Of a stretch of 64,000 bases of DNA, positions 1 to 9,528 are shown in pieces. The notes under the pieces are model-generated. The model worked only from the letters and a program-made list of their open reading frames with translations. It made no database searches and was not told where the DNA came from. This DNA is from VYFG01 sp965203365. GTDB lineage: Bacteria; Pseudomonadota; Gammaproteobacteria; Arenicellales; Poriferihabitantaceae. The position numbers and the translations under genes are program-made. The stretch covers positions 3,534,001 to 3,598,000 of the forward strand of contig OZ241878.1 of assembly GCA_965203365.1 (NCBI GenBank), in the 5' to 3' direction. Within the stretch, counting starts at the first letter, position 1. Every line of letters begins with the position of its first letter.

Positions 1-1
1 C

Positions 2-2779
2 CGCCTATATGATGAGGATGACTTCGCGTCCAGGGCGGCGTTCACCGACCCGGAAATTCTCCGGACCTCCCTGGCCGATGTCATCCTGCGGATGAAGACG
101 ATGGGCATCGGCGATCTGGATACGTTCCCACTGATTGACCATCCGGGCCGTCGACGGATCCAGGATGGATTGCAGCACCTGTTGGAACTGGGGGCGCTGA
201 ATGCCCACCGACAGGTGACTGATCTCGGCCACCGGATGGCCCGAATTCCGCTTGATCCCCGGATCGCCCGCATGCTGCTGGCGGCGGAGCAGGAAGGTTG
301 TCTTGAAGAAATGGTGATCATTTCGGCCGCTCTGTCGTTACCGGACCCCCGTCAGAGTCCCGCCGATCAGATCGACCAGGCCCGGCAAAAACATCAGGCG
401 CTCAGTCACCACTCTTCGGACTTCCTGGTCCTTCTGGATATCTGGGCGCAGTTCCGGCGTATCCAGAAGGCCGAGTCCAGGCGGCAGGCCGACCGTTGGT
501 GCCGGAAGAACTTTCTGTCCGTGTTCCGGATGCGGGAATGGGCGGCGCTGCAAGCTCGCATCAAGCAATCCCTGAAACAACTCGGCATCCGTCCCGACGG
601 AAAAGCGGCCGACCCGGCCCACATTCACCGGGCGTTGATCTCCGGTCTTTTGTCGAATGTGGCTCGATTGGCTACGCCGGCTCAGGATGTGACGAGTCGC
701 AGGAAGGCGAATCGAAGCCTGGCCCGACGGGCGGAATATGAAGGCACCTTCGGCAAGTCGTTGAGAATCTTCCCCGGATCCGTTCTGCACGGACGGGCAC
801 CTCAGTGGATCATTTGCGCCGAGTTGGTGGAAACCGGCCGGATATTTGCCCGCACGATCGCGCAAGTGGAACCCGGTTGGATCGAGGCGGCCGCAGGCCA
901 CCTGTTGCAACCACACATTAGCGAACCGCACTGGGATCCCCGTCAGGAACGGGTGGTCGCCTACCGGCGGGCGACCTTGTACGGTCTGACGATCTACCGA
1001 GCCAGAATGTGTGATTACAGTCAGGTCAATCCCGAAGCGTGTCGGATGATCTTCATTCGCTCCGCGCTGGTGGATGGCGGTCTGGATACGAGGTTGCCAT
1101 TCTATGTCCATAACCGTGCCTTGGTGAGCGAAATCGAATCACTGGAACATCGGACCCGGCGGCGGGACATCCTGGCCGATGAGGCCGAAATCCAGGTGTT
1201 TTACGAGGAACGTCTCCCCGCTTTTGTGAATAGTGCCAGCTCGCTCAGGAAATGGTACCGCTCACTTGGGGATCAAGAGAAACCCACATTGCGGATTCCC
1301 AGAGAAAGGCTGTTGTTGCATGATCCGCAAGAGGCACTTCGCCTATACCCGGACGAAGTGGAAGTCGATGGAATCCCCTTGAAGCTGAGTTATTTGTACG
1401 ATCCGACCTCGGAACGCGACGGCGTGACGGTAAGGATCCCGCTGCCTCTTCTGAACCAGATCCGCGAATCCTCCTTGGAACGTTCGGTGCCGGGCCTGCT
1501 GTCGGTGAAGTTGACCGCCCTGATTCGCACCTTGTCCAAACCCGTTCGACGCCAACTGATCCCGGTGCCGGACACGGTTGCCGAGTTACAGGATATCGTG
1601 GTGCAGGATTCCGATCCATTACCAGTGGCATTGTCCAGAGCAATCTTGGCTGTCCGTCGGATCGAGGTATGCCCCGAGGATTTTGCCCTGCAGGATCTAC
1701 CCCCCCATCTGCAAATGGGGCTGGAACTCGTGGATAATCAAAACCGCCCCTTGGCGTTCCATCGCGATCTTGAGACCCTGCAGTCCCAGTTCGGCCAACG
1801 GGCCCATGCGAGCTTTGTGGCGTGTGCTGAGACCGACATCATACGGCATGGCATTCGACGCTGGGATTTCGACGAGTTGCCACGCACCTTATCGATCCGA
1901 GTGGGGGACTATCACACCCGGGGATGGCCAGCGGTGGTGGATTGTGAAGACAGTGTTTCCATTGAGGTGTTCGATCACGAAGAGATTGCCCGGATGGCCC
2001 ATCGGGACGGTGTTCGGCGGTTATTGTGGCTGAGCATGCCCATTCATCGTAAACTGTTGAAGCAGCCCCTATTGGACTGGCAATGGATCCGGTTGAGGTA
2101 CTCTGCCATCGGCAATACCAATCGCCTGCCACTTGCCGTATTGCACAAGGCCCAGGATCGGGTGTTTTTTGAAGAGCGACCAGAAGTCCGCCACCGGCAG
2201 GATTTTATCAACCTGATGATCCATCAGGGGCCGTTGCTACCGGCAGCGGTGGAAACCATTGCCCGGCAAGTCGCCCGGATCCTTGCAAGCTGGAGCGAGC
2301 TACGGGAGTTTGTTCGGGAGCATGAAGCCGAACTGCCGCAAGCGACTTTGAAGGACGTGATGGAACAGTTGTCGCATCTGGTCTATGATGGTTTCGTGGA
2401 GGATACCCCGGTTGGTTGGTTGCCGGAGCTGAAACGATATCTCCAGGGCATTCGGGTTCGACTCGAACAAGCGTGGCAGGACCCACCCACCGATTCGACC
2501 CGAGCCCGCCGGGTGAGTCCGTGGTGGCAGTTGTATCTGAAGGATGATGGATGTCATGGTCCGGCCCGGGAACGGTTCCGCTGGTTGCTGGAGGAGTTCA
2601 GAGTCTCCATCTTCGCCCAGAGATTGGGTACCTCGGTACGCATTTCCGCCCCACGGCTGGAAGCGGCCTGGCAGGATGTCCTGACAGAGCGGGCGACCCA
2701 TCGACGGGATGTCCGCCGAAGCGCTGGACTTTCCGATCGTGAATCTTCCCCGATTGAACACGGGTTGCCCCGGAGTTGA
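2..2779 (+). CDS. hrpA: ATP-dependent RNA helicase HrpA, 3' part (5' truncated by window edge)
   Basis: HrpA is a DEAH-box RNA helicase acting in the cytoplasm on structured RNA and stalled ribosomes. The frame is open from base 2 and enters the window already inside the gene, so about 925 C-terminal residues are visible. The helicase motifs lie upstream and are not seen. The first residues (RLYDEDDF, then FTDPEILRTSLADVI) match the end of the second RecA domain and the start of the HA2 winged-helix/ratchet region. The rest fits the OB-fold and the long C-terminal DUF3418 region that separates HrpA from shorter DEAH helicases. E. coli HrpA is about 1300 residues, so roughly 375 are probably missing. 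The ATG at 92 is internal and not the start. No gene follows for about 770 bases. The identification is firm from overall sequence character. Confidence 0.93.
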   Translation, partial: RLYDEDDFASRAAFTDPEILRTSLADVILRMKTMGIGDLDTFPLIDHPGRRRIQDGLQHLLELGALNAHRQVTDLGHRMARIPLDPRIARMLLAAEQEGCLEEMVIISAALSLPDPRQSPADQIDQARQKHQALSHHSSDFLVLLDIWAQFRRIQKAESRRQADRWCRKNFLSVFRMREWAALQARIKQSLKQLGIRPDGKAADPAHIHRALISGLLSNVARLATPAQDVTSRRKANRSLARRAEYEGTFGKSLRIFPGSVLHGRAPQWIICAELVETGRIFARTIAQVEPGWIEAAAGHLLQPHISEPHWDPRQERVVAYRRATLYGLTIYRARMCDYSQVNPEACRMIFIRSALVDGGLDTRLPFYVHNRALVSEIESLEHRTRRRDILADEAEIQVFYEERLPAFVNSASSLRKWYRSLGDQEKPTLRIPRERLLLHDPQEALRLYPDEVEVDGIPLKLSYLYDPTSERDGVTVRIPLPLLNQIRESSLERSVPGLLSVKLTALIRTLSKPVRRQLIPVPDTVAELQDIVVQDSDPLPVALSRAILAVRRIEVCPEDFALQDLPPHLQMGLELVDNQNRPLAFHRDLETLQSQFGQRAHASFVACAETDIIRHGIRRWDFDELPRTLSIRVGDYHTRGWPAVVDCEDSVSIEVFDHEEIARMAHRDGVRRLLWLSMPIHRKLLKQPLLDWQWIRLRYSAIGNTNRLPLAVLHKAQDRVFFEERPEVRHRQDFINLMIHQGPLLPAAVETIARQVARILASWSELREFVREHEAELPQATLKDVMEQLSHLVYDGFVEDTPVGWLPELKRYLQGIRVRLEQAWQDPPTDSTRARRVSPWWQLYLKDDGCHGPARERFRWLLEEFRVSIFAQRLGTSVRISAPRLEAAWQDVLTERATHRRDVRRSAGLSDRESSPIEHGLPRS

Positions 2780-3404
2780 CCTGGACAGGTACTGTCGACA
2801 TATCGGCGTGTCTTCCCTGGGGTCGTCGTTGATCCAACCGCACAGGAAAAGCGGAAGACGAGATGATGGAAGGGTTGATCGGGGAGAGAAAAGAGAAGGG
2901 GAGAAGTGGGTCGAAAGAGGCAGTTGCCACGCACGTATTTTGACCTTGCCGGCAAAGATTCAGAAGTGGAATTTCGCCCATCATTTGAATTGACCCATAT
3001 AGAGTCTGCTTCGACATCTTCCGGTGGATTGATGTCGTTGTCGGGAAAACAGGACAGGGGGTCGCCAGCGCTACCCGTCCAAGGCCTGCCCCTATCCTGA
3101 CCCAGGAGCACCCAGGTCGGGGACCCGCCAGGCAGCCCCGCGTCGATTGGCATGGAACCTGTATCTGGAAGGGGGTGGGCTTTCATTCCATCGGGCGGTG
3201 TGGTTCTGCCTGGCGGCTGACGGTCAAATGGAATGGCACGCTTCAAGATAGGTTAAATTAACAATGCCCATGATCTGAAAACGACCTTGGCATACCGCTT
3301 TTCGATGAAAGGTCTGCGAACAGATTCTTGGACAGTCCCTTGAAAGCCCTGAATTGACTGATCCGGCTAACTTGGCGGGAATGGCTGATGTGCGAATCAT
3401 TGTC
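2780..3404. other. Intergenic stretch without a recognisable gene
   Basis: About 625 bases between hrpA and the RTX promoter. Short open frames exist on both strands, but none has a family signature, a convincing ribosome binding site or coding-like composition. I saw no clear hairpin terminator after hrpA. Confidence 0.5.
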
Positions 3405-3433
3405 TTGTTCTGCATACCCCAATGGACTATACT
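3405..3433 (+). promoter_or_regulatory. Possible sigma70 promoter of the RTX gene
   Basis: A -35-like TTGTTC (3405-3410), a 17-base spacer and a -10-like TATACT (3428-3433). The -10 matches 5 of 6 consensus bases, the -35 only 3 of 6. It would give a leader of roughly 110 bases before the ATG at 3554. This is inferred from pattern only. Confidence 0.4.
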
Positions 3434-3553
3434 TTGTCGCAGACAGACCGTCGCCGAGACCGGGGTTTCGCCCGGCAGGTAGACAAACTTACACCGCGTC
3501 GAAACGAAGCAGTTTCGTCAGATTGCCATACGTTATGAGAAGATGAAGAAGCG

Positions 3554-4336
3554 ATGAAGAAAAAAAACTTTTTTGAGGGCTCCTGGAGCACCTATGATGG
3601 CTTGAACGGATCGTTGACCTCTAGTAGCCAGTGGCCTTATTTGTTGGCTACTGATAAGAATGATCGGTTTCTTGGCTCGGATGGTGCTGACCGACTCTGG
3701 GGTGGAAAGGGTAACGATTTGATTCACGGGGGCAGTGGCAACGACAAGATCTGGGGAGATGAGGGTAACGATACTCTCCGAGGAGGTGGAGGCGACGATG
3801 TGGTACAGGGTGGGTCTGGCGATGACCGTGTTTATGGAAATGATGGGAACGATATCGTCGTTGGGGGATGGGATAATGATTTCGTCTATGGTGGCGACGG
3901 CAAAGACAGGGTCTACGGAGGCCACGGAAATGACCGTGTTGGGGGTGGCAAGGGCGATGACAAGGTCATGGGCGGCACTGGAAATGATACTGTCATAGGC
4001 GGCTTGGGGGATGATGTACTTTGGGGTTGCGGATACCATTACTATGACGCTACGGGCGCAGGAGGGCAGGAGTGGTACGTGGGAGACTGGCTCTACTTGA
4101 ACGGACGTGGAGATGATGTATTTGTCTTTCAGAACCGGGAAGGGGAGGGTAATGATGTCATCAAGGATTGGGGCGATGGGGATAATGATCGGATTGAGAT
4201 CAAGGGAACCACCTATTCGGAACTGAACATCTACCAGGATGGAGCACACACTGTGATCAAATATGGCGAAGATAACAGCATTACACTGGAGAACACGCTT
4301 GCTACCAGTATCGACGAAACGGACTTCATCTTTTGA
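3554..4336 (+). CDS. Small RTX (hemolysin-type calcium-binding repeat) secreted protein
   Basis: A 260-residue protein built mainly of calcium-binding RTX nonapeptides of the form GGxGxDxxx. One imperfect repeat starts near residue 41, and about twelve follow in tandem from residue 50 to 157 (for example GGSGNDKIW, GGTGNDTVI). Such repeats fold as a calcium-stabilised parallel beta-roll outside the cell. A C-terminal region of about 100 residues follows, ending in DFIF, a hydrophobic end typical of type I secretion substrates. There is no Sec signal peptide, which also fits type I export. No enzymatic domain is visible, and no ABC exporter, membrane-fusion protein or TolC is nearby, so secretion would depend on genes elsewhere. 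The N-terminal 40 residues are low-complexity. The ATG has only a weak GAAG-type ribosome site. The function could be structural or adhesive; I cannot tell. Confidence 0.85.
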   Translation: MKKKNFFEGSWSTYDGLNGSLTSSSQWPYLLATDKNDRFLGSDGADRLWGGKGNDLIHGGSGNDKIWGDEGNDTLRGGGGDDVVQGGSGDDRVYGNDGNDIVVGGWDNDFVYGGDGKDRVYGGHGNDRVGGGKGDDKVMGGTGNDTVIGGLGDDVLWGCGYHYYDATGAGGQEWYVGDWLYLNGRGDDVFVFQNREGEGNDVIKDWGDGDNDRIEIKGTTYSELNIYQDGAHTVIKYGEDNSITLENTLATSIDETDFIF

Positions 4337-4927
4337 TCCATTCACTGGACAGAGGGGGTTGGATGCCTGAAATGACCGCAGGAACCCAAGTTCAGGAGTG
4401 CGGCTTCCCCGTGACTCGGTGAAACTCGGCTGGTTCGGGCGGTGGAATGCCTCCACTGATTCGAGCAGCGCTTGGCGGAATCGGGTAGCGGACTGGGGGA
4501 AGGCGGGCTGGACGAACGGCTTTCCCGCCCGTGTTCCTTGGGGGGCTGGACGAGCTGTCCCAAGCCCGAGTCATGGGGCATCGGATGAGTCGGGACGAAT
4601 CGACCGGTGCCGTTCGTGGCGGCACCGATGACTGCCACGACGTCACCAGAATGGGGTGCTGACCTCCGGCCAGCCGGACGACGCGGGCCCTAGGCCAGTG
4701 TGAGCCCCGGTGATCGTTCACGACCTGATTGAAGCATGCAAAACTCAGATCGGAGGAGGATTCCACCTAGGTGGCGACCAAGCGATGGATTGGGATGGCC
4801 CCAAAGGCCAAGCGCCAGCGTGAGAATCTGGCCTAAGGTCAAGACTCGATTCATGATCCCATGCACTTCGAGGTCGGCGAGATAATCAGGTTACCCCGGT
4901 GCGCATTCCATCCCGGGCCAAGGGCGC
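4337..4927. other. Gene-free stretch after the RTX gene
   Basis: About 590 bases, and nearly 890 to the next coding stop. Several frames stay open on both strands because of high GC, but none is recognisable. I see no RNA gene here. Confidence 0.45.
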
Positions 4928-4960
4928 AAAAAGCCCCATCCATCGGTCGGATAGGGGGCT
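4928..4960 (-). terminator. Rho-independent terminator of the fatty-acid-modification operon
   Basis: Read on the minus strand, AGCCCC and ATCC arms (one bulge) pair with GGAT-GGGGCT across a short loop. A run of T follows directly (plus-strand A-run 4928-4932). It lies about 265 bases past the stop of the CFA-synthase-like gene and faces the right way to end that transcript. A competing GGGGG/CCCCC pairing overlaps its upstream arm. Confidence 0.6.
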
Positions 4961-5225
4961 GGCAACCCCCTTCTTCCGACACAAAAAATGACTCTGGCAG
5001 ACCGGGACGTGTCATAGTATGTCCCCGGAATCATCTTGTGTCGATCACGAAGCGGATGACAGAGTCGTCCTATCTGTGGAACCCCACTGACCATGCTGCC
5101 CCAAGCCCGATAGCAGAGACAGGAGGTGAACCCCATCTCCATCCGTACGAGGGTCAACACAGGCCTCCATTCCCTCGAACTCGAAAACAAAATGGTCCGG
5201 CTACCCCAGAAGGCTGACGGGACTT

Positions 5226-6437
5226 CTACTGTTCCTTGCGGTAGGCCACTTGGACGACGTCAGTTGTTCGGGACGCGAAACCCGCCGCACAAGCGGCAAG
5301 GTAAAAATTCCACATCCGATAAAAGCAATCATCAAAACCCAACTGGGCGATCTGGTTCCATTGGTCATTGAATCGGTAACGCCATTCACGAAGTGTACGT
5401 GAATAGCTGTCGGCGAATGTCTCGGTGCCAATCCATTCGAGACCGACAGCTTTCGGTTGGTCTTGCAGAACCTTGGTGCTGGGCAACATGCCACCTGGGA
5501 AAATATGCTTCTGGATAAAGTCGACCCCGGTTCGGTATCGAGGGAACAGGCGGTCCGCAATGGTGATGGCCTGAAGCACCGCGATGCCGCCGGGCCGCAA
5601 CCGGTCGACCAGGCTCTGGAAATAGACCGGCCAGTAATTCTCGCCCACCGCTTCGATCATCTCGATGGAGGCCACCTTGCTGTAGGTCCCCCGCTCGTCA
5701 CGATAATCGCGTAGCTGGATCGTCACCTTGTCCGATAACCCCGCACGAAAGATTCTTTGTCGGGCAAATTCGTACTGTTCCCGTGAAATGGTCAGGCCCG
5801 TGACCTTTACACCGCACTCGCGGGCGACATATTCGGCAAACCCTCCCCAGCCGCAACCGACCTCAAGAAGTCGGTCGCCATCGGTCAGCGCCAGACGATC
5901 ACGGATGGCCGCATACTTGTTCTGTTGTGCCTGCGTCAGTGTTTCTTGCTCACTGCGAAACAGGGCGGAAGAGTACGTCATGGTGCCGTCAAGCCATAAA
6001 CTGTAGAACGCATTGCCCAGATCATAGTGCGAGGCGATATTTCGTCTCGACCCGCTGGGGCTGTTGAAATTCAGCAAATGGCGCAAGCGTGCCACTAGGC
6101 GGAATAGTCGGCTGCCAAGGAAATGTTGCACCAGGGTCTCGTTGTTGAGCATGATGACATCCATCAGGTCCTGCAGATCGGGTGTGGTCCACCAGCCTTC
6201 CATGAACATTTCGCCAAATCCCAAGTCACTTTCGCGCAGTAGCCGCCGAAAGAAATTCGGATGATGCACATCGACCCGTCCGCTGGGTCCGGGTTGTGTG
6301 CCGGTGGCCCGGAACTGCCGGCCATTGGGCAGGACAATCTCAATCACTCCCCGTTCCACCCGACTGAGGATGGCCTCGATCAATTGGGGTTGCTTGAGCA
6401 CGGCCCAATTGTGGAATATCCGGCCAAGAGGAGTCAT
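5226..6437 (-). CDS. Cyclopropane-fatty-acyl-phospholipid synthase-like SAM methyltransferase
   Basis: A 403-residue enzyme of the CFA synthase family, which transfers a methyl group from S-adenosylmethionine to the double bond of unsaturated fatty acyl chains in membrane phospholipids. Visible are the family's YDLGN motif (138-142) and the SAM-binding VGCGWGG loop (193-199). I chose the ATG at 6437 because it overlaps the stop of the upstream SDR gene as ATGA. A longer frame to 6536 would run inside that gene. It is last in a seven-gene operon. CFA-like enzymes grouped with an FAD amine-oxidase-like protein and DUF1365 often do not make plain cyclopropanes. In Rhodobacter a related gene set belongs to the sigmaE/ChrR singlet-oxygen response and to furan fatty acid synthesis. 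Whether the product here is a cyclopropane or another methylated lipid is open. Confidence 0.88.
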   Translation of the reverse strand: MTPLGRIFHNWAVLKQPQLIEAILSRVERGVIEIVLPNGRQFRATGTQPGPSGRVDVHHPNFFRRLLRESDLGFGEMFMEGWWTTPDLQDLMDVIMLNNETLVQHFLGSRLFRLVARLRHLLNFNSPSGSRRNIASHYDLGNAFYSLWLDGTMTYSSALFRSEQETLTQAQQNKYAAIRDRLALTDGDRLLEVGCGWGGFAEYVARECGVKVTGLTISREQYEFARQRIFRAGLSDKVTIQLRDYRDERGTYSKVASIEMIEAVGENYWPVYFQSLVDRLRPGGIAVLQAITIADRLFPRYRTGVDFIQKHIFPGGMLPSTKVLQDQPKAVGLEWIGTETFADSYSRTLREWRYRFNDQWNQIAQLGFDDCFYRMWNFYLAACAAGFASRTTDVVQVAYRKEQ

Positions 6438-7213
6438 GATGTGTGGTCCGATTTTGCGTTGGCCATGGCCAGCAATGAAAAATAAAGTGGCCGGGGCAAG
6501 GCGGCCAGCCACTTCAGGGCGACTGTCATCGCCCACGGAAAAGCGATCTCGAACCGGCCTTGCGTCATCCCGCGCACAATCCGTTCGGCGGCAGCGGTCG
6601 GAGTCATCAACAACGGCATGCGAAAGTGGTTCTTGTCGGTAAGACGGGTCGACACAAAACCGGGATTGCAGATCTGGACGGCGACCCCCGACCCGCGCAG
6701 GTCACAACGCAGATTCTCGGCCAGATGCATCAGGGCCGCCTTGGTCGCCCCATATCCCCAAGCGTTGGGTAATCCCCGGTAGCCGGACAGGGAACCGATC
6801 AACATCACATGGCCCGACCCTTGCTGACAAAAGGCCGGTACACAGGCCGCCAGAACCCGCAAGGCCCCCGTCAGATTGATGTCCACCATGGTCTCCAGTG
6901 CGGACAGGTTGGGTGATTGCGCCGACATCGGCTCGTAAGCCCCAGCGCAGTAGATCACCCCATCAAGTGGGCGAAGGTGATCAAACACCCGCATCGTGCC
7001 GACGCGGCTGGTGACATCCACCGGTACTGCGGCATGCCCGCCACGGGTGGTCTGCACGGGGACCATTTCGTCCACCAGGGTCGACAGGGCCTTTTCGTCA
7101 CGGGCGGAAGCCGTGACCACCACCCCCGCTTGCGCCAAACGCAGGGCCAGATGACGACCGATCCCGCTGCTCGCACCGACCAGCCAGTAATGTCTGCCCG
7201 CCAGTGGGATCAT
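6434..7213 (-). CDS. Short-chain dehydrogenase/reductase (SDR)
   Basis: A 259-residue classical SDR, a cytoplasmic NAD(P)-dependent oxidoreductase. The nucleotide-binding glycine motif GASSGIG is at residues 13-19. The catalytic set is Ser141 with Tyr154 and Lys158 in YGATK. The C-terminal segment is hydrophobic and may touch the membrane, which suits a lipid-related substrate. The start overlaps the upstream DUF3833 stop by four bases, and the stop overlaps the next start as ATGA, so the gene is translationally coupled on both sides. Context suggests it reduces or oxidises a lipid or aldehyde intermediate of the pathway. The substrate is unknown. Confidence 0.88.
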   Translation of the reverse strand: MIPLAGRHYWLVGASSGIGRHLALRLAQAGVVVTASARDEKALSTLVDEMVPVQTTRGGHAAVPVDVTSRVGTMRVFDHLRPLDGVIYCAGAYEPMSAQSPNLSALETMVDINLTGALRVLAACVPAFCQQGSGHVMLIGSLSGYRGLPNAWGYGATKAALMHLAENLRCDLRGSGVAVQICNPGFVSTRLTDKNHFRMPLLMTPTAAAERIVRGMTQGRFEIAFPWAMTVALKWLAALPRPLYFSLLAMANAKSDHTS

Positions 7214-7767
7214 GAGGAGTCGTTGGGCCGTACCGGAGCGGTTCCGGAATGTCGTTGGGTGAAAGAGGCCACGATCTCGCCGACCTTGAGACCGAATTTG
7301 GTCATGCGGGCTCGGTTGATCAAGGTGCCGTCTTCCATCAGGTAGAACCAGTCTTCCATCCCTACGGTGATCGGGCCTTGAGGTCGGGCAATCTGCAGTC
7401 GATAGCGCAGGGTGGCGGCATTGCCTCTTTGGGTGCCTTGCGCTTTTCCGGGAACATCGTGCGCAGTCGCGGTGAAGTTTGCGTCATCCAGAAACTTAAG
7501 GTTCCAGCATCGGGTCCCCACCTCGCCGTCGTCGTAACGAAAGTGCTCGTCCAGCGTGCCCTGATTGCCCGTCCAGTGGCCCATCATGTCCACCGTAAAG
7601 CGCCTTTTCAGATGACCCGAGCGACCGAAAAATGCGCATGACGCGGTCAGTGAACCGTTCAGGAAATGTCGCAGGTCCAAAGTCGGCTTCTGGTTCGCAT
7701 AGGCGTCAATATGCTGCGAGCCCCATCCGAACGGTAGGGCAGTGTGTGGCAAAGGTCGTGTCTTCAC
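7210..7767 (-). CDS. DUF3833 family protein
   Basis: A 185-residue protein of the DUF3833 family, recognised from its pattern of aromatic and charged motifs, including a central FRYDDGE and GMEDWFYLMEDGTLINRA near residue 145. Members are usually lipoproteins with a lipocalin-like look. Here the N-terminus as read has no lipobox, so either the start is different or this copy is not lipidated. It overlaps the MFS gene stop by four bases and the SDR start by four bases. DUF3833 genes recur beside CFA-like methyltransferases, SDRs and DUF1365 in gammaproteobacteria, which points to a role in the same lipid pathway. The molecular function is unknown. Confidence 0.75.
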   Translation of the reverse strand: MKTRPLPHTALPFGWGSQHIDAYANQKPTLDLRHFLNGSLTASCAFFGRSGHLKRRFTVDMMGHWTGNQGTLDEHFRYDDGEVGTRCWNLKFLDDANFTATAHDVPGKAQGTQRGNAATLRYRLQIARPQGPITVGMEDWFYLMEDGTLINRARMTKFGLKVGEIVASFTQRHSGTAPVRPNDSS

Positions 7768-9014
7768 TGTGAGTCTCTTGAGTCGTGAACGAAATACAGC
7801 AGCAGTGGAATGGCGGCCAGCTTCAATGCACAGGGCACCAGCGCATAGGCGGTCGACAGCGCACGAGCGCCATCACCCTGAGGGATTCCCGGATCATAAC
7901 CGGCCAAGGACAGCATGGGCAACGCGGTGCCCGCGGCGACCGCAAGGGCCGTCTTTTGCAGAAAGGTCCACAGGGAAAACACCTGTCCACCACCCCCTCG
8001 AATCCGGGCGGCCAGGATGGCGGGGACCAAGGTCATATCGGCGCCCAGCGCGGCCCCCGAAGCGGCCGAAATCGCGTAGAACGCGATCACATCGCCCGGA
8101 CCCAGCGCATAGGCCCAGACAAAAACCGGCACCGACAAGGTCATGCCGATGATCAGGGTGGTTTTGCAACCGATTCGATCAGCCAGGCGGACCCAGCCCG
8201 GGGCGGCCACCGCCGCTGAGGTGAAAAAAACCAGCAACAATGCCCCGGCATGTGCCGGCGCCATCAGGATATCCGACACGAAGAACAGGAACAACGTCGA
8301 GGTCACCGCCGTCGGCAGGACATTCACCACCCCAAAGCCCAGGACCGACGCGAGACCCGGTGCCCCCAAGGCCTGGATGAAGCCCCGCTCGGGAAAGGAC
8401 TGGCCGGATGCCATCCAGCGCCCACGCATCCACCCCAGCGATAAAAAAGCCAACACCAGGAAGGCTACGGCATAGTACAGATAGGCGTGGGCCGGGCCCA
8501 AAGCCGATGCCAGGGCGGCCGGCGCAACGGCGGCGATACAGACACCGATGACGCCCCCCACTTCACGCCACAGTGCAATTTGTGTGTAGCCTTGGCCGGC
8601 TGCTTCCGCCTGGGCCAGACCATGGTCATACAAAACGATCTGCAACGCACTGAAGCCGGTAAAGGCCGCCAGCAGCCCCCCCATCAATCGGGGCAGCGGG
8701 GCCCCCCAGCTTGATGGAGCGAAGAGCAGCCCCAGACCGATGGCAAGCAGCAGGCCCGACCCCAGGACCCACAGTTCGCGATGAGTCTTCAGCCGATCAG
8801 CCAGCTGTCCGATGATGGGATCCTGAACGCTGTCGACCAAGCGGGCGAGCAGTAGCAGCCCGCCCAGGACCGAGAGACCGACTCCCATCTCTTGCGCATA
8901 ATAGTGCGGCACATGGATGTACAAGGGAAGTCCGGCAAAGGCGAGGATCGTCGCGACCGAGCCGGGAGGCAGCAAGTCACGTCGGGACAGGAGGTGAGTG
9001 TTGGGATCAGTCAT
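7764..9014 (-). CDS. MFS/GPH-type transporter (melibiose-carrier-like)
   Basis: A 416-residue inner-membrane protein with about twelve hydrophobic segments. The segment RLVDSVQDPIIGQLADR near residue 60 matches the D-x3-DP-x2-G signature of glycoside-pentoside-hexuronide transporters in the major facilitator superfamily. I chose the ATG at 9014 (MTDPNTHLL), which overlaps the upstream stop by eight bases. A longer frame to 9098 would extend far into the previous gene. MFS genes of this subgroup are often found in DUF1365/CFA clusters, where the cargo might be a lipid or lysolipid rather than a sugar; that is inference. It overlaps the following DUF3833 gene. Confidence 0.85.
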   Translation of the reverse strand: MTDPNTHLLSRRDLLPPGSVATILAFAGLPLYIHVPHYYAQEMGVGLSVLGGLLLLARLVDSVQDPIIGQLADRLKTHRELWVLGSGLLLAIGLGLLFAPSSWGAPLPRLMGGLLAAFTGFSALQIVLYDHGLAQAEAAGQGYTQIALWREVGGVIGVCIAAVAPAALASALGPAHAYLYYAVAFLVLAFLSLGWMRGRWMASGQSFPERGFIQALGAPGLASVLGFGVVNVLPTAVTSTLFLFFVSDILMAPAHAGALLLVFFTSAAVAAPGWVRLADRIGCKTTLIIGMTLSVPVFVWAYALGPGDVIAFYAISAASGAALGADMTLVPAILAARIRGGGGQVFSLWTFLQKTALAVAAGTALPMLSLAGYDPGIPQGDGARALSTAYALVPCALKLAAIPLLLYFVHDSRDSQ

Positions 9015-9528
9015 CACAACGGCCAGAGAGCAACTGCATGCGCTGGGTCGGTTTTCGGGTCTTGGGGCCGAGCCAGATGTCGAGAAAAAGGTCCGCATGA
9101 TGAGTCAGGGTCCCGACGGCCACGCCGTTATGGTAGAGCTCGACTTGATTGGGACCTTCGCGCCAGGCGGTGTAATGGTCCCCCTTGGACACACTGCGCA
9201 TGCCCTGTTCCAGCTGGATACGGGTTGAATCGAAGACGGTGGCGGGTTCGCCGGACATGCGGGCCATCTCGGCCAGCGAAACGGACACGAGCTCTTCCCG
9301 ACTGAAGCTTCGATGATACCGCAGTGTGAGGCCGAAGCGTTCGCCGGGGAGCGTGTCGGCGTCCGTCCACAGTTCCGCCCGATACAGGCTGAAGAACAAA
9401 ATCCGGTACTCGGCACAGCTGGCCGCGCGTTCTGTCGCCACCCGCTGTAGGAGTTCGGCGGGAACCGCGGCTCCCACACTGCTGGCGTGGAGCAATGTCC
9501 ACCAGACGGCGGCGACTCGACACATCAT
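9007..9528 (-). CDS. Chalcone-isomerase-like domain protein
   Basis: A 173-residue protein resembling the bacterial chalcone-isomerase-like family, which is related by fold to fatty-acid-binding CHI proteins and lacks flavonoid chemistry. The N-terminus (MMCRVAAVWWTLLHASSVGAA) looks like a signal peptide ending near residue 20, so it is probably periplasmic. I chose ATG 9528 because it forms an ATGA overlap with the DUF1365 stop. The longer frame to 9687 would overlap that gene by 160 bases. A lipid-binding role in the pathway fits the fold and the neighbours but is not shown by the sequence. Confidence 0.75.
   Translation of the reverse strand: MMCRVAAVWWTLLHASSVGAAVPAELLQRVATERAASCAEYRILFFSLYRAELWTDADTLPGERFGLTLRYHRSFSREELVSVSLAEMARMSGEPATVFDSTRIQLEQGMRSVSKGDHYTAWREGPNQVELYHNGVAVGTLTHHADLFLDIWLGPKTRKPTQRMQLLSGRCDD

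Noticed and set aside
3680..4030. The tandem repeats at DNA level as a possible minisatellite or CRISPR
   Set aside because: The 27-base period matches coding nonapeptides, and there are no unique spacers between conserved repeats.
3533..4456. 307-codon minus-strand frame opposite the RTX gene
   Set aside because: Its Val/Ile/Ser-rich repeats are just the reverse complement of the RTX codon repeats.
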